A DNA stretch of 64,000 bases from Elizabethkingia sp. YR214 (lineage in GTDB: Bacteria; Bacteroidota; Bacteroidia; Flavobacteriales; Weeksellaceae): positions 62,001 to 126,000 of the forward strand of contig NZ_QBUH01000001.1 of the NCBI RefSeq assembly GCF_003058195.1. The letters run 5' to 3'. The notes under the pieces are model-generated. The model did not search any database. It was not told the DNA's origin and saw only the letters and a list, made by a program, of their open reading frames with translations. The position numbers and the translations under genes are program-made. This document shows, piece by piece, positions 22,068-31,625 of the stretch; positions within the stretch are counted from its first letter, which is position 1; the number at the start of each line of letters is the position of its first letter.

Positions 22068-23063
22068 TTATTTATCAGCGTCCAACTTATATTTACTTAC
22101 GTCAAAACCAAAGTTAAGTCCTTTGGCATGAACTAGCTCTTCCAGTTCAGTAAGGGATTTCTTACCGAAGTTTCTAAATTTCATTAGATCCGACTTGCTG
22201 AAAGAAACTAACTCACCTAATGTTTCAACTTCAGCTGCTTTCAAGCAGTTAAGTGCTCTTACAGATAAATCCATATCTGCAAGTTTAGACTTAAGAAGTT
22301 GTCTTGTGTGAAGCGTTTCCTCATCGTACTGAGCAGAAGCTTTAACGGCTTCAGTCTCAAGAGTAATACGCTCATCAGAGAACAACATGAAGTGGTAAAT
22401 TAATATTTTAGATGCTTCAGTTAAAGCGTTCTGAGGAGTGATAGACCCATCAGTTTCGATATCAAGAATAAGTTTCTCGTAGTCAGTTTTCTGCTCAACA
22501 CGATAGTTTTCGATACTATATTGTACCTTTTTGATTGGGGTAAAAATAGAGTCGATCGCTATAGTGCCTATCGGTGCATTGTTAGATTTATTTTGATCTG
22601 ACGGAACATAACCTCTACCTTTCTCAATATTGAAAGTTATCTCAAAGTTAACATCCTTATTAAGAGTACAGATCACTAAATCCGGATTTAATACTTCAAA
22701 GCCATTAATAGCTGAAGCAAAGTCACCAGCAGTAATTTCCTCTTTACCCGTCACTTTTACAGAAACCTGCTCTGCCGTAGCACCTTCGGTTTTTGCTTTT
22801 AGACGAAGTTGTTTAAGGTTAAGGATGATTTCTGTTACATCTTCAATAACACCAGGGATAGTAGAAAATTCATGCTCTACACCTTCAATTTTGATAGATG
22901 AAATAGCAAACCCTTCTAGAGAAGAAAGTAAAACTCTTCTCAATGCATTCCCGATTGTTAAACCGAAACCTGGCTCCAACGGTCTGAATTCGAATTGACC
23001 TCTGAAGTCTGTTGAGTTAAGAAGGATTACTTTATCGGGTTTAATAAAAGATAATATTGCCAT
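22068..23063 (-). CDS. rpoA: RNA polymerase alpha subunit
   Basis: The alpha subunit nucleates RNA polymerase assembly. The N-terminal domain contains [26 protein letters not shown], the dimerisation segment. The C-terminal domain contains [24 protein letters not shown] and [18 protein letters not shown], the helix-hairpin-helix part that binds DNA and activators. The 331-residue length is normal. It lies between rpsD (30-nt gap) and rplQ (9-nt gap). Confidence 0.98.
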   Translation of the reverse strand: MAILSFIKPDKVILLNSTDFRGQFEFRPLEPGFGLTIGNALRRVLLSSLEGFAISSIKIEGVEHEFSTIPGVIEDVTEIILNLKQLRLKAKTEGATAEQVSVKVTGKEEITAGDFASAINGFEVLNPDLVICTLNKDVNFEITFNIEKGRGYVPSDQNKSNNAPIGTIAIDSIFTPIKKVQYSIENYRVEQKTDYEKLILDIETDGSITPQNALTEASKILIYHFMLFSDERITLETEAVKASAQYDEETLHTRQLLKSKLADMDLSVRALNCLKAAEVETLGELVSFSKSDLMKFRNFGKKSLTELEELVHAKGLNFGFDVSKYKLDADK

Positions 23064-23093
23064 AATGATTGGTTGAGCAAATTTTCAAAAAGA

Positions 23094-23699
23094 TTATTTA
23101 GAATATAATTCGACGATTAACTGTTCTTTGATTTCTTCTGGGATCTGAATTCTCTCAGGAGCACTTACAAAAGTACCAGTTTTAGTTTCGTCATTGTATT
23201 GTAACCAGTCGTAGCTAGCCTTAGAAGCTAAAGCATCAGTGATTACTTCAAGAGATTTAGATTTCTCTCTTACAGCAATTACATCACCAGCTTTAAGCTG
23301 ATAAGAAGGAATGTTAACTAATTCTCCGTTCACAGTGATGTGTCTGTGAGAAACTAATTGTCTTGCTCCTGCTCTGGTTTTAGCAAATCCTAATCTGTAA
23401 ACTACGTTATCTAATCTGGATTCACAAAGTTGAAGAAGTACTTCACCAGTTACCCCTTTAGATCTTTGCGCTTTGTCATATAGATTAGCGAATTGTCTTT
23501 CAAGGATACCGTAAGTATATTTTGCTTTTTGTTTTTCAGCTAACTGAACTGCATATTCAGATTTCTTAGCACCTCTTCTTTTGTTTGGTCCGTGTTGTCC
23601 TGGTGGGAATTTTCTTTTTTCAAAGTTTTTATCATCACCATAGATTGCCTGACCGAATTTTCTTGCAATTTTGGTTTTTGGTCCTATATATCTTGCCAT
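23094..23699 (-). CDS. rpsD: Ribosomal protein S4 (zinc-free form)
   Basis: A primary 16S rRNA-binding protein of 201 residues. The N-terminus [16 protein letters not shown] lacks the four-cysteine zinc motif of the C+ type. The S4 RNA-binding domain is visible as [33 protein letters not shown] with the flanking turns. In other bacteria S4 represses the alpha operon, and here too it is in the same operon as rpsM, rpsK and rpoA. The gap to rpsK is 24 nt. Confidence 0.97.
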   Translation of the reverse strand: MARYIGPKTKIARKFGQAIYGDDKNFEKRKFPPGQHGPNKRRGAKKSEYAVQLAEKQKAKYTYGILERQFANLYDKAQRSKGVTGEVLLQLCESRLDNVVYRLGFAKTRAGARQLVSHRHITVNGELVNIPSYQLKAGDVIAVREKSKSLEVITDALASKASYDWLQYNDETKTGTFVSAPERIQIPEEIKEQLIVELYSK

Positions 23700-23723
23700 T
23701 GTCTTAGATTTGTGAGATTAAAA

Positions 23724-24113
23724 TTATACTCTTCTTCTTTTTGGAGGTCTACAACCGTTGTGCGGCATTGGAGTGATATCAACGATTTCACTTACTTCAA
23801 TTCCTGAGTTGTGGATAGTTCTGATAGCAGATTCTCTACCAGCACCAGGACCTTTTACAAAAACTTTAACTCTTCTAAGACCTGCTTCATAAGCTACCTG
23901 AGAACAATTTTCAGCTGCCATTTGTGCTGCAAATGGTGTATTCTTTTTAGAACCTCTGAAGCCCATTTTACCTGCAGATGCCCAAGAGATTACCTCTCCG
24001 TTTTTATTTGTCAAAGAAATAATAATATTGTTGAAAGAAGCTTGGATATGTGCCTCGCCTATTGCTTCAACTTTTACTTTTCTTTTTTTAACTACTTTAG
24101 TTTGTTTTGCCAT
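23724..24113 (-). CDS. rpsK: Ribosomal protein S11
   Basis: A small-subunit platform protein of 129 residues. The central AEIHASFNNTI-like stretch appears as [16 protein letters not shown], followed by [23 protein letters not shown], and the invariant C-terminal [13 protein letters not shown]. It follows rpsM by 11 nt. Confidence 0.98.
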   Translation of the reverse strand: MAKQTKVVKKRKVKVEAIGEAHIQASFNNIIISLTNKNGEVISWASAGKMGFRGSKKNTPFAAQMAAENCSQVAYEAGLRRVKVFVKGPGAGRESAIRTIHNSGIEVSEIVDITPMPHNGCRPPKRRRV

Positions 24114-24124
24114 GATTCTAACGA

Positions 24125-24502
24125 TTATTTACTTGCCTTCTTCTTGTTAGCAACAGTTTTTCTCTTTCCTTTACGGGTTCTAGAATTATTTTTCGTTCTT
24201 TGGCCTCTTAAAGGTAATCCAAGTCTGTGACGTATTCCTCGTTGGCATCCAATGTCCATCAATCTTTTGATGTTCAATTGCTTTTCAGATCTTAACTCTC
24301 CTTCAACTTTAATGTTTTCAGAGATGAAGTTTCTGATCGCTGCCAATTCATCGTCATTCCATTCATTGACTTTCTTATCTTCGCTGATACCAGCGCTCTT
24401 AAGAATATCAGAAGCTGTGCTTCTTCCTACTCCGTAGATGTAAGTAAGTCCAATTACTCCTCTTTTGTTTTTAGGTAAATCTACCCCTGCAATTCTTGCC
24501 AT
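24125..24502 (-). CDS. rpsM: Ribosomal protein S13
   Basis: A small-subunit head protein of 125 residues that contacts the large subunit and P-site tRNA. It begins [24 protein letters not shown], includes the [26 protein letters not shown] segment, and ends in a lysine-rich tail. It follows rpmJ by 13 nt. Confidence 0.98.
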   Translation of the reverse strand: MARIAGVDLPKNKRGVIGLTYIYGVGRSTASDILKSAGISEDKKVNEWNDDELAAIRNFISENIKVEGELRSEKQLNIKRLMDIGCQRGIRHRLGLPLRGQRTKNNSRTRKGKRKTVANKKKASK

Positions 24503-24515
24503 AATTTAATTGCTA

Positions 24516-24632
24516 TTAACCTTGTCTTTGTTTAAATTTTGGGTTCTTCTTGTTAATGATATAAAGACGTCCTTTACGTCTTACAATCTTACAGTCCGCA
24601 CTCCTTTTCTTAATTGATGCTCTAACTTTCAT
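24516..24632 (-). CDS. rpmJ: Ribosomal protein L36 (zinc-free form)
   Basis: A 38-residue frame between infA and rps[21 protein letters not shown], then [18 protein letters not shown]. The start and end are diagnostic of L36. Only one cysteine remains where the zinc form has a Cys3His set, so this is the C-minus type. It is too short for a length-limited ORF list but is certain from sequence and position. Confidence 0.96.
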   Translation of the reverse strand: MKVRASIKKRSADCKIVRRKGRLYIINKKNPKFKQRQG

Positions 24633-24659
24633 ATTTATTGCTTTGCGCTATAAGCTTTA

Positions 24660-24875
24660 TTAATACCTGAATGTTATTCTCCCTTTTGATAAATCGTAAG
24701 GAGATAACTCTAATCTTACTTTGTCTCCTGGTAAAAGTTTGATATAATGCATTCTCATCTTACCGGAAATATGAGCGATAAGAATATGCCCATTTTCCAA
24801 CTCCACACGAAACATGGCGTTAGATAGTGCTTCCACTATCACGCCATCCTGTTCTATATGCTTTTGTTTTGCCAT
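24660..24875 (-). CDS. infA: Translation initiation factor IF-1
   Basis: IF-1 occupies the ribosomal A site during initiation. The 71-residue OB-fold protein has the expected [26 protein letters not shown] start, [29 protein letters not shown] middle and [15 protein letters not shown] end. It follows secY by 16 nt. The map and adk genes often found between secY and infA in other bacteria are absent. Confidence 0.98.
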   Translation of the reverse strand: MAKQKHIEQDGVIVEALSNAMFRVELENGHILIAHISGKMRMHYIKLLPGDKVRLELSPYDLSKGRITFRY

Positions 24876-24891
24876 AAAAAATTCAATACTT

Positions 24892-26271
24892 CTATAAGTT
24901 GGGGTTTCTTGATAATTTAGACTGCATTAATCCATCATAGTGATGATTCAACAAATATGTATTAATTTGCTGAACAGTATCCAAGACAACACCAACCAAA
25001 ATCAACAATGATGTACCACCGAAGAATAGAGCAAACCTGTCAGTTTGCACAACAGTTCCATGTACTATTGCTGGAAGGACTGCAAAGATAGACAAAAAAA
25101 TCGCACCCGGCAAGGTTATTTTGGATAAAATATCATCCAGATAATCTGCCGTCTCTTTTCCAGGTCTTACTTTAGGGATTAACCCCCCATTCCTTTTAAG
25201 GTCATCAGCCATCTGATTTACCGGAATGGTAATAGCAGTGTAGAAGAATGAAAAGATTATAATTAGTATCGCAAACAATACATTGTACTGCCAGCTGAAA
25301 ACATTTTTAAAGCCTGCAAGGAATGTATTGGTCTCATCTACTTTTGTTAGTAATCCCGGTACAAACATTAATGCCTGAGCAAAAATGATGGGCATAACTC
25401 CGGCAGCGTTTACTTTTAAAGGTATCCACTGTCTGGCACCTTCCATTAAGTTTCTGGAAACTCCTCCTCTTGCCTGAGCGCGGCTTACATACTGAATTGG
25501 GATTTTTCTTACAGCAACTGATAATATAATTGCTAAAAGGATTACCAATAACCAGAACAGAACTTCTACTAAGATAATGATAGTACCTAAACCACCTTTA
25601 CCAGTCTGAGTCTGAAACTCGTGAATGAAAGCCATAGGAAGGTCTGCAAGGATCCCCACCATAATAAGAATAGAGATACCATTACCGATTCCTTTATCAG
25701 TAATCTTCTCTCCAAGCCACATGGCGAAAACAGATCCTGTCACCAAAATAACAATACTTGGTAACCAGAACATAATAGAATTAGGATCTATATAATAAGC
25801 AGAACTGAACTGCGTATAAGGCAGGAACAATCCTGTAATAGAACCTAAATATGAAGGTGCTTGAACCAAACATACCGCGATGGTTAACCAACGCGTAATC
25901 TGGTTAAGGGTTTTTCTCCCACTTTCACCATCTTTCTGCAATTTCTGAAGATAAGGAATAGCCATCCCCATCAACTGAACGATAATAGATGCCGAAATGT
26001 AAGGCATAATCCCTAATGCCATAATAGATGCACGGCTAAATGCACCTCCGGTGAACGAAGAAAGTAAGCCTAAAAGCCCAGAAGCTTGTTTGCTTCCTCC
26101 TTGGTTCTGGTATACTTGCAAAAGATTCCCTACCTCTGCCATATTAATGGCCGGTAGGGAAATATAAGATGCGAATCTATACACCAAGATGAGCGTGAAC
26201 GTAAAAACTAACTTGTTCCTAAGTTCTTCTAAACTCCAAATGTTTTTAAGTGTCTGTATAAATCCTTTCAT
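24892..26271 (-). CDS. secY: Preprotein translocase subunit SecY
   Basis: The channel-forming subunit of the Sec translocon, 459 residues with about ten hydrophobic helices. It begins with an amphipathic stretch ([15 protein letters not shown]), then helix 1; the [19 protein letters not shown] segment is the SecY signature region. The cytoplasmic loop around [20 protein letters not shown] and the [23 protein letters not shown] segment also match. Its membrane partners SecE and SecG are not in the window. It lies 8 nt after rplO. Confidence 0.98.
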   Translation of the reverse strand: MKGFIQTLKNIWSLEELRNKLVFTFTLILVYRFASYISLPAINMAEVGNLLQVYQNQGGSKQASGLLGLLSSFTGGAFSRASIMALGIMPYISASIIVQLMGMAIPYLQKLQKDGESGRKTLNQITRWLTIAVCLVQAPSYLGSITGLFLPYTQFSSAYYIDPNSIMFWLPSIVILVTGSVFAMWLGEKITDKGIGNGISILIMVGILADLPMAFIHEFQTQTGKGGLGTIIILVEVLFWLLVILLAIILSVAVRKIPIQYVSRAQARGGVSRNLMEGARQWIPLKVNAAGVMPIIFAQALMFVPGLLTKVDETNTFLAGFKNVFSWQYNVLFAILIIIFSFFYTAITIPVNQMADDLKRNGGLIPKVRPGKETADYLDDILSKITLPGAIFLSIFAVLPAIVHGTVVQTDRFALFFGGTSLLILVGVVLDTVQQINTYLLNHHYDGLMQSKLSRNPNL

Positions 26272-26279
26272 TGTAATGA

Positions 26280-26729
26280 TTAAAGAGTAATTGCTTTACC
26301 TCCTGCTTTGTTGATTGCTTCTTCAGCTGATTTAGTAAACTTGTCAGCAGAGATTGAAATGTTAGATTTCAATTCTCCTCTTCCTAAGATTTTTACTAAG
26401 TCGTTTTTAGAAACTAAGTTGTTCTCTACTAAAACATCTTTAGTGATATCACCAGTGATTCCTTTAGTATCGATAAGCAATTGGATAGTATCCAAGTTGA
26501 TACCTTTGAACTCTTTTCTGTTAACGTTTTTGAAACCGAATTTAGGTAGTCTTCTCTGTAAAGGCATCTGACCCCCTTCAAAACCGATTTTTTGAGAGTA
26601 ACCAGCTCTAGCCTTTTGACCTTTGTGACCTTTTGTAGCAGTACCTCCTTTACCGCTACCTTGCCCTCTACCAATTCTTTTGGAATTGTGAGTAGAACCT
26701 GAAGCCGGTTGTATGTTATTTAAATTCAT
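26280..26729 (-). CDS. rplO: Ribosomal protein L15
   Basis: A large-subunit protein of 149 residues. The glycine-rich basic N-terminal part (GRGQGSGKGGTATKGHKGQKAR) and the GFEGGQMPLQRRLPKFGF segment are diagnostic. It is separated from rpmD by an unusually long 149-nt gap containing two hairpins, and from secY by 8 nt. Confidence 0.97.
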   Translation of the reverse strand: MNLNNIQPASGSTHNSKRIGRGQGSGKGGTATKGHKGQKARAGYSQKIGFEGGQMPLQRRLPKFGFKNVNRKEFKGINLDTIQLLIDTKGITGDITKDVLVENNLVSKNDLVKILGRGELKSNISISADKFTKSAEEAINKAGGKAITL

Positions 26730-26753
26730 AATTCTGATAGATTTTAGATTTAC

Positions 26754-26862
26754 TCACGAATCTTTATTTCTAAAGCTGTTCGTGAAAAATACGTTTTTCA
26801 GATTTTATATAATCCGGAGAATTTTTGGAAAATTCGGGTGTGAAGATAACAAATATTCTCCG
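26754..26862 (-). other. Two hairpins in the rpmD-rplO gap
   Basis: The 149-nt gap holds two inverted repeats: TCACGAA/TTCGTGA (26754-26760 with 26779-26785, with an inner CTTT/AAAG pairing), and CGGAGAAT/ATTCTCCG (26815-26822 with 26855-26862). Neither is followed on the minus strand by a convincing T run, so I do not call them terminators. They may be RNA-processing or attenuation sites. Confidence 0.45.
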
Positions 26863-26878
26863 AATATTAAAATTCTTA

Positions 26879-27058
26879 CTATTTTTCCTGAACTTCAACT
26901 AAGTGGCTTACGGTTGCTACCATTCCTAAGATAGATGGAGTAGCCTCATGTTCTACAACTTGTTGTAATTTCTTCAAGCCTAATGCTTCTAGTGTTAGCT
27001 TTTGGTTTTTTGTTCTACCAATAGCACTTCTTACTTGTTTGATTGCGATTTTTGCCAT
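26879..27058 (-). CDS. rpmD: Ribosomal protein L30
   Basis: A 59-residue frame with ATG at 27058 and TAG at 26879-26881. It begins MAKIAIKQVRSAIGRTKNQK and contains LEALGLKKLQQVVEH and ILGMVATVSHLVEV, the ferredoxin-like L30 pattern. It sits in the expected place, 11 nt after rpsE and before rplO. It falls below common ORF length limits but is clear. Confidence 0.96.
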   Translation of the reverse strand: MAKIAIKQVRSAIGRTKNQKLTLEALGLKKLQQVVEHEATPSILGMVATVSHLVEVQEK

Positions 27059-27069
27059 TGTTTTTAATA

Positions 27070-27591
27070 TTAACCGTTAAACACTTTTGTTAATGAAACA
27101 CCTCTCATTCTAGCAATTTCCTCAGGTCTTCTGATTTCTAATAAAGCTTTGAAAGTAGCTTTTACCACGTTGTGTGGGTTAGAAGATCCTTTAGATTTTG
27201 AAAGTACATCATGCACCCCAGCTGATTCTAATACTGCACGTACCGCACCACCTGCGATAAGTCCTGTACCGTGAGATGCAGGTCTTAAGAAGATGTCTGC
27301 TCCACCGTATCTAGCTGTAGTTTGGTGAGGGATTGTATGGTTAACTACCGGTACTTTTACTAAGTTTTTCTTAGCATCCTCAACAGCTTTAGAAATTGCA
27401 GAAGCAACTTCTTTAGACTTACCAAGGCCATAACCGATAACGCCGTCTTCATTACCTACCACTACGATAGCTGAAAATCCGAACGCACGTCCACCTTTAG
27501 TTACTTTAGTTACTCTGTTAACAGCCACGAGGCGATCTGTCAATTCTAATCCTCCGGGTTTTACTCTTTCGATATTATCTAGTCCTAACAT
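27070..27591 (-). CDS. rpsE: Ribosomal protein S5
   Basis: A small-subunit protein of 173 residues that takes part in decoding accuracy. The S5 N-terminal domain is shown by [26 protein letters not shown] and [16 protein letters not shown]. The C-terminal domain has [22 protein letters not shown]. It follows rplR by 18 nt. Confidence 0.98.
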   Translation of the reverse strand: MLGLDNIERVKPGGLELTDRLVAVNRVTKVTKGGRAFGFSAIVVVGNEDGVIGYGLGKSKEVASAISKAVEDAKKNLVKVPVVNHTIPHQTTARYGGADIFLRPASHGTGLIAGGAVRAVLESAGVHDVLSKSKGSSNPHNVVKATFKALLEIRRPEEIARMRGVSLTKVFNG

Positions 27592-27609
27592 ATTGTCCGA
27601 TTTTTAAAA

Positions 27610-27966
27610 TTAGAATTTAAGTCCACCTTCTCTAGCACCATCAGCAAGAGCTTTTACTCTACCATGATACACGAAACCATTTCTATCAAACACAACTGAA
27701 CCAATACCTGCAGCGACAGCTTTTTCAGCGATCTTTTTACCAACAAGTGTGGAGATTTCAGTTTTAGTACCTTTTTCGTTAGCAAGATCTTTCTCACGAG
27801 AAGAAGCTGATACTAAAGTTTTCCCACTTTTATCATCTACTAATTGAGCGTAGATTTCTTTATTACTTTTGAATACAGATAATCTTGGTAATTCAGCAGA
27901 TCCGGAGATTTTGCCTCTTACTCTTCTTTTGATTCTGATTCTTTTTTCAACTTTTGTTAATGCCAT
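27610..27966 (-). CDS. rplR: Ribosomal protein L18
   Basis: A 5S rRNA-binding protein of 118 residues. It has a basic N-terminus ([27 protein letters not shown]), the [18 protein letters not shown] strand pair, and the [28 protein letters not shown] end typical of bacterial L18. It follows rplF by 11 nt. Confidence 0.98.
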   Translation of the reverse strand: MALTKVEKRIRIKRRVRGKISGSAELPRLSVFKSNKEIYAQLVDDKSGKTLVSASSREKDLANEKGTKTEISTLVGKKIAEKAVAAGIGSVVFDRNGFVYHGRVKALADGAREGGLKF

Positions 27967-27977
27967 TTTCTTAAATT

Positions 27978-28523
27978 TTAAGCAGATTTACCGGCTTTAC
28001 GTCTAACATTTTCTCCTACGAATCTAACACCTTTACCTTTGTATGGTTCAGGCTTTCTGAATGAACGGATTTTAGCCGCTACCATCCCTAATAATTGCTT
28101 ATCGTAAGAAGACAAAGTAATAATAGGGTTTTTACCTTTCTCAGTTAGCGTTTCTACTACTACTTCACCTGGAAGATCTAACACGATACCGTGAGAGAAA
28201 CCTAATGCTAACTCTAATTTCTGACCTTGGTTAGAAGCTCTGTAACCTACCCCTACCAACTCTAGTTTTTTTGTAAAGCCTTCAGATGTACCTATAATCA
28301 TGTTATTGATTAAAGCTCTGTAAAGACCGTGAAGGGCTTTGTGCTGCTTAGAATCTGATGGACGGTTAACGTTAAGTTTACCTTCATTTTGTTCTAAAGT
28401 GATCCCGCTTGTAAGCTCTTGAGTTAACTCGCCTTTAGGCCCTTTTACTGTAACGAAACCGTCTTTTTCAGTAATGGTTACCCCAGCAGGAATTTCTATA
28501 ATTGCATGACCAATTCTTGACAT
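27978..28523 (-). CDS. rplF: Ribosomal protein L6
   Basis: A large-subunit protein of 181 residues with two repeated domains. Diagnostic segments are [27 protein letters not shown], and the C-terminal signature [22 protein letters not shown]. It lies 17 nt after rpsH. Confidence 0.98.
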   Translation of the reverse strand: MSRIGHAIIEIPAGVTITEKDGFVTVKGPKGELTQELTSGITLEQNEGKLNVNRPSDSKQHKALHGLYRALINNMIIGTSEGFTKKLELVGVGYRASNQGQKLELALGFSHGIVLDLPGEVVVETLTEKGKNPIITLSSYDKQLLGMVAAKIRSFRKPEPYKGKGVRFVGENVRRKAGKSA

Positions 28524-28540
28524 TTTCCTTTAATTAAAAA

Positions 28541-28939
28541 TTAATAAACATAGCAAATTACTTCCCCTCCTACTTTCTCTTGTCTTGCTTTTTTATCTGT
28601 CATTACTCCTTTAGAAGTAGAGATAATAGCAACACCAAGTCCGTTCAATACTCTTGGAAGTTCCTCAGAACCTTTGTATTGTCTTAGACCTGGACGAGAA
28701 GCTCTCTGAATAGACTTGATAGCAGGTTTGTTAGTTTGCTTATCGTATTTTAAAGCGATCTTGATGTTCCCTTGAACAGCGTTATCTTCAAACTTGAAGT
28801 TTAAAATGTAACCTTGGTCAAAAAGGATTTTAGTGATCTCTTTTTTGATTTTCGATGCAGGAATTTCCACCACTTTGTGGCCTGCGCTTTGTGCGTTCCT
28901 TACTCTTGTTAGGAAATCTGAAATTGGATCTGTTACCAT
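28541..28939 (-). CDS. rpsH: Ribosomal protein S8
   Basis: A primary 16S-binding protein of 132 residues. It begins MVTDPISDFLTRVRNAQ and ends with GVAIISTSKGVMTDKKARQEKVGGEVICYVY. In E. coli S8 represses the spc operon by binding mRNA near rplE. The gap between this gene and rpsN is 157 nt and holds a repeat, so regulation may differ here. Confidence 0.98.
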   Translation of the reverse strand: MVTDPISDFLTRVRNAQSAGHKVVEIPASKIKKEITKILFDQGYILNFKFEDNAVQGNIKIALKYDKQTNKPAIKSIQRASRPGLRQYKGSEELPRVLNGLGVAIISTSKGVMTDKKARQEKVGGEVICYVY

Positions 28940-28988
28940 TTCTTTGTTTTAAATTATTGGTTAATAACTGCTAGTTTTGACTTTCGAC

Positions 28989-29039
28989 GTCAGATTTCAG
29001 ATATCAGATTTCAGACAAATGGTATGTCTGCAATCTGAC
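28989..29039. repeat. Direct and inverted repeat in the rpsN-rpsH gap
   Basis: CAGATTTCAGA occurs twice at a 14-bp period (28991-29001 and 29005-29015). The first copy with its flank (28989-29004) is also complementary at 14 of 16 positions to 29024-29039, so the RNA could form a hairpin. The element interrupts an otherwise compact ribosomal operon. Confidence 0.7.
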
Positions 29040-29096
29040 ATCGTCCATCTTATATCTTGTAAAGCCAACTTGGCAATCTCGATTAGTTAATAATAA

Positions 29097-29366
29097 TTAC
29101 CAACTTGCTTTTTTAACTCCAGGGATAAGGCCTTGGTTAGCCATTTCTCTGAAAGTTACTCTGGAGATACCAAAAGTTCTCATGTAACCTCTTGGTCTTC
29201 CTGTAAGTTTACATCTGTTGTGTAGTCTTACCGGAGAAGCATTTTTAGGTAATTTTTGTAATGCTTCGTAATCACCAGCTTCTTTTAAAGCTTGTCTTTT
29301 AGCAGCATATTTAGCTACTAAAGCTTCTCTTTTGCGCTCACGCGCTTTCATTGATTCTTTAGCCAT
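29097..29366 (-). CDS. rpsN: Ribosomal protein S14 (zinc-free form)
   Basis: A small-subunit protein of 89 residues, the long C-minus form with one cysteine ([12 protein letters not shown]) and no CxxC zinc motif. The end [25 protein letters not shown] is diagnostic. It follows rplE by 3 nt and is separated from rpsH by a repeat-bearing gap. Confidence 0.98.
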   Translation of the reverse strand: MAKESMKARERKREALVAKYAAKRQALKEAGDYEALQKLPKNASPVRLHNRCKLTGRPRGYMRTFGISRVTFREMANQGLIPGVKKASW

Positions 29367-29369
29367 TTC

Positions 29370-29921
29370 TTAGTTCTTTTTGAAAGGTAAACCGAAGTGA
29401 GTTAAAAGCGCTTTAGCTTCTTTATCTGTACTAGCAGATGTTACGAAAGTGATATCCATACCTTGGATTTTTTTCACTTTGTCAATCACGATCTCTGGGA
29501 AGATGATTTGTTCAGTGATACCCAAGTTGTAGTTACCTCTACCATCAAAACCGTCAGCTTTAATTCCGTTGAAATCTCTGATACGTGGTAATGCAGAAGA
29601 AGTAAGTCTATCTAAGAATTCATACATCATGTTTGCTCTTAGTGTTACTCTTGCTCCGATTGGCATACCTTTTCTTAATTTGAATGAAGCCTCATCCTTT
29701 TTAGAAATGGTTCCAACTGCTTTTTGACCAGTGATTGCGGTTAGCTCTTCTACAGCGTAGTCAACAATTTTCTTGTCAGCTGTTGCTGCTCCTAAACCTT
29801 GGCTCACTACAATTTTAAGTAATTTAGGTACCTGCATAACAGATTTGTACCCAAATTCTTCCATCATTGCAGGAACAATTTTCTCTTTATATAATTTTTT
29901 AGGTCTTACTATGTATTCCAT
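29370..29921 (-). CDS. rplE: Ribosomal protein L5
   Basis: A 5S rRNA-binding protein of 183 residues at the central protuberance. Diagnostic segments are [29 protein letters not shown], and [21 protein letters not shown]. It lies 14 nt after rplX. Confidence 0.98.
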   Translation of the reverse strand: MEYIVRPKKLYKEKIVPAMMEEFGYKSVMQVPKLLKIVVSQGLGAATADKKIVDYAVEELTAITGQKAVGTISKKDEASFKLRKGMPIGARVTLRANMMYEFLDRLTSSALPRIRDFNGIKADGFDGRGNYNLGITEQIIFPEIVIDKVKKIQGMDITFVTSASTDKEAKALLTHFGLPFKKN

Positions 29922-29935
29922 GTTCTGTCTAAATA

Positions 29936-30256
29936 TTATAAAGTTTCACCGGATTTCTTAGCAATTCTCACCTTCTTGTCACCCTCGATCTTATAACCAA
30001 CTTTAGTTGCTTTACCAGTTTTAGGGTCAACAATCGCTAGGTTAGAAATGTGGATAGAAGCTTCTCTTTCCACGATTCCTCCCTGAGGATTTTGTGCAGA
30101 TGGTTTAACGTGTTTTTTAACGATGTTAAGACCTGCTACTACGGCTCTGTTCTTATCTTTGATAATTTCGATAACCTCTCCTACTTTACCTTTAATTTCT
30201 TTACGGCCTGTAGTTACGATTACATTATCTCCTCTTTTGATTTTTAACTTTGTCAT
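29936..30256 (-). CDS. rplX: Ribosomal protein L24
   Basis: An assembly-initiating large-subunit protein of 106 residues with the KOW motif ([26 protein letters not shown]) and the [22 protein letters not shown] segment. It lies 20 nt after rplN. Confidence 0.98.
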   Translation of the reverse strand: MTKLKIKRGDNVIVTTGRKEIKGKVGEVIEIIKDKNRAVVAGLNIVKKHVKPSAQNPQGGIVEREASIHISNLAIVDPKTGKATKVGYKIEGDKKVRIAKKSGETL

Positions 30257-30276
30257 TTTCTGTAAAATTTTAAAAA

Positions 30277-30645
30277 TTAAAGAACTTCAGGAGCTAATGA
30301 AATTACCTTCATATATTCTTTATCTCTCAATTCACGAGCTACTGGCCCGAAAACACGAGTACCTCTCATTTCTCCTGCAGCGTTTAGTAATACACAAGCG
30401 TTGTCTTCGAAAGAGATGTAAGATCCATCTTTTCTTCTTACAGCTTTCTTAGTTCTTACTACTACTGCTTTAGATACTTGTCCTTTTTTAGCATTTCCTG
30501 ATGGTGTAGAATCTTTGATAGTTACTACGATCTTATCACCAACTGAAGCATATCTTCTTCTGGTACCTCCCAGAACTCTGATTACTAGTACTTCTTTAGC
30601 ACCAGTGTTATCAGCTACTTTTAATCTTGATTCTGTTTGTAACAT
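30277..30645 (-). CDS. rplN: Ribosomal protein L14
   Basis: A large-subunit protein of 122 residues at the subunit interface. It begins [27 protein letters not shown] and ends [24 protein letters not shown]. Its start codon overlaps the rpsQ stop by one base (TAATG), which suggests translational coupling. Confidence 0.98.
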   Translation of the reverse strand: MLQTESRLKVADNTGAKEVLVIRVLGGTRRRYASVGDKIVVTIKDSTPSGNAKKGQVSKAVVVRTKKAVRRKDGSYISFEDNACVLLNAAGEMRGTRVFGPVARELRDKEYMKVISLAPEVL

Positions 30646-30899
30646 TACTTAGCTTTTTCAATGATTCTTACTAATCTCCATCTCTTGCTCTTGCTTAAAG
30701 GTCTAGTTTCTTGAATTAAAACTGTATCGCCTTCGTTGCATTCGTTATTCTCGTCGTGAGCAGTATATTTTTTCGTTTTCAAAACGAATTTTCCATACAT
30801 CGGGTGTTTCATTCTCATTGTTTCACTAACAACAATGGTTTTTTCCATTTTATTGCTGGAAACAACTCCGATTCTTTCTTTTCTTAAATTTCTTTCCAT
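30645..30899 (-). CDS. rpsQ: Ribosomal protein S17
   Basis: A primary 16S-binding OB-fold protein of 84 residues. It has [21 protein letters not shown], a [20 protein letters not shown] segment and a [21 protein letters not shown] end. Its stop overlaps the rplN start by one base. Confidence 0.98.
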   Translation of the reverse strand: MERNLRKERIGVVSSNKMEKTIVVSETMRMKHPMYGKFVLKTKKYTAHDENNECNEGDTVLIQETRPLSKSKRWRLVRIIEKAK

Positions 30900-30913
30900 T
30901 GTAAGATGAAATA

Positions 30914-31099
30914 TTATTGTTTGTTAGTTAATTCAGTTTGAAGTCTTGCGATGTTTCTTCTTAAATCTCTAATCTGAATTGGATTTTCGATAGGGCTAAT
31001 TTTATGAGCCAATTTCATTTTGGTATAGTTAGCCTGAGCTTCTGCCAATTGGCTTTTTAGCTCCTCTGCGCTTAAATTTTTGATGTCAGCGTTTTTCAT
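30914..31099 (-). CDS. rpmC: Ribosomal protein L29
   Basis: A two-helix protein of 61 residues near the peptide exit. [24 protein letters not shown] and [14 protein letters not shown] match L29. It lies between rplP (15-nt gap) and rpsQ (14-nt gap). Confidence 0.97.
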   Translation of the reverse strand: MKNADIKNLSAEELKSQLAEAQANYTKMKLAHKISPIENPIQIRDLRRNIARLQTELTNKQ

Positions 31100-31114
31100 A
31101 ATTCTTTAATTAGA

Positions 31115-31540
31115 TTAAGAAGGTTGAACAAAATCGTTAGCAACTATGAACTTAGTTGTCACAGGTAATTTCTGAGCAGCTAATCTAAGAGCTTCTTTAG
31201 CGATATCGTAAGGAACTCCACCGATTTCGAACATGATTTTACCTGGTTTTACTACAGCTACCCAATATTCCACAGCACCTTTACCTTTACCCATCCTTAC
31301 TTCGGCTGGTTTCTTAGTAATTGGCTTATCTGGGAAGATTTTGATCCATAGTTGACCTTCTCTTTTCATATATCTGGTTGCAGCAATACGCGCAGCTTCG
31401 ATCTGCCTAGCAGTAATCCAAGCTCCTTCCATTGCTTTTACACCAAAAGTACCGTATGCAAGTTGACTACCTCTGTGAGCGTCACCTTTCATTTTCATCT
31501 TATGAACTTTACGGAACTTCGTTCTTCTTGGTTGTAACAT
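31115..31540 (-). CDS. rplP: Ribosomal protein L16
   Basis: A large-subunit protein of 141 residues near the A-site tRNA. It begins [24 protein letters not shown] and contains [28 protein letters not shown] and [19 protein letters not shown], all diagnostic. It is preceded by an 85-nt gap with a tandem repeat. Confidence 0.98.
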   Translation of the reverse strand: MLQPRRTKFRKVHKMKMKGDAHRGSQLAYGTFGVKAMEGAWITARQIEAARIAATRYMKREGQLWIKIFPDKPITKKPAEVRMGKGKGAVEYWVAVVKPGKIMFEIGGVPYDIAKEALRLAAQKLPVTTKFIVANDFVQPS

Positions 31541-31547
31541 AATTTAA

Positions 31548-31580
31548 ATTTTAGATTTTAGATTTTAGATTTTGGATTTT
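31548..31580. repeat. Heptamer tandem repeat between rpsC and rplP
   Basis: Three exact copies and one near copy of ATTTTAG, then a partial copy, in a row. It lies in one of the three long gaps of the ribosomal operon. Confidence 0.8.
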
Positions 31581-31625
31581 AAAAAAGTAACGGTAATTTA
31601 AAATTTAATGGTCTAAAATTTTTAA

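Noticed and set aside
23592..24230. Plus-strand open frames of 70-140 codons opposite rpsD, rpsK and rpsM
   Set aside because: They are antisense shadows of ribosomal genes with no recognisable motifs; codon constraints on the coding strand keep them open.
31548..31580. CRISPR-like array from the ATTTTAG repeats
   Set aside because: Seven-base units with no spacers and no cas genes; a simple tandem repeat.
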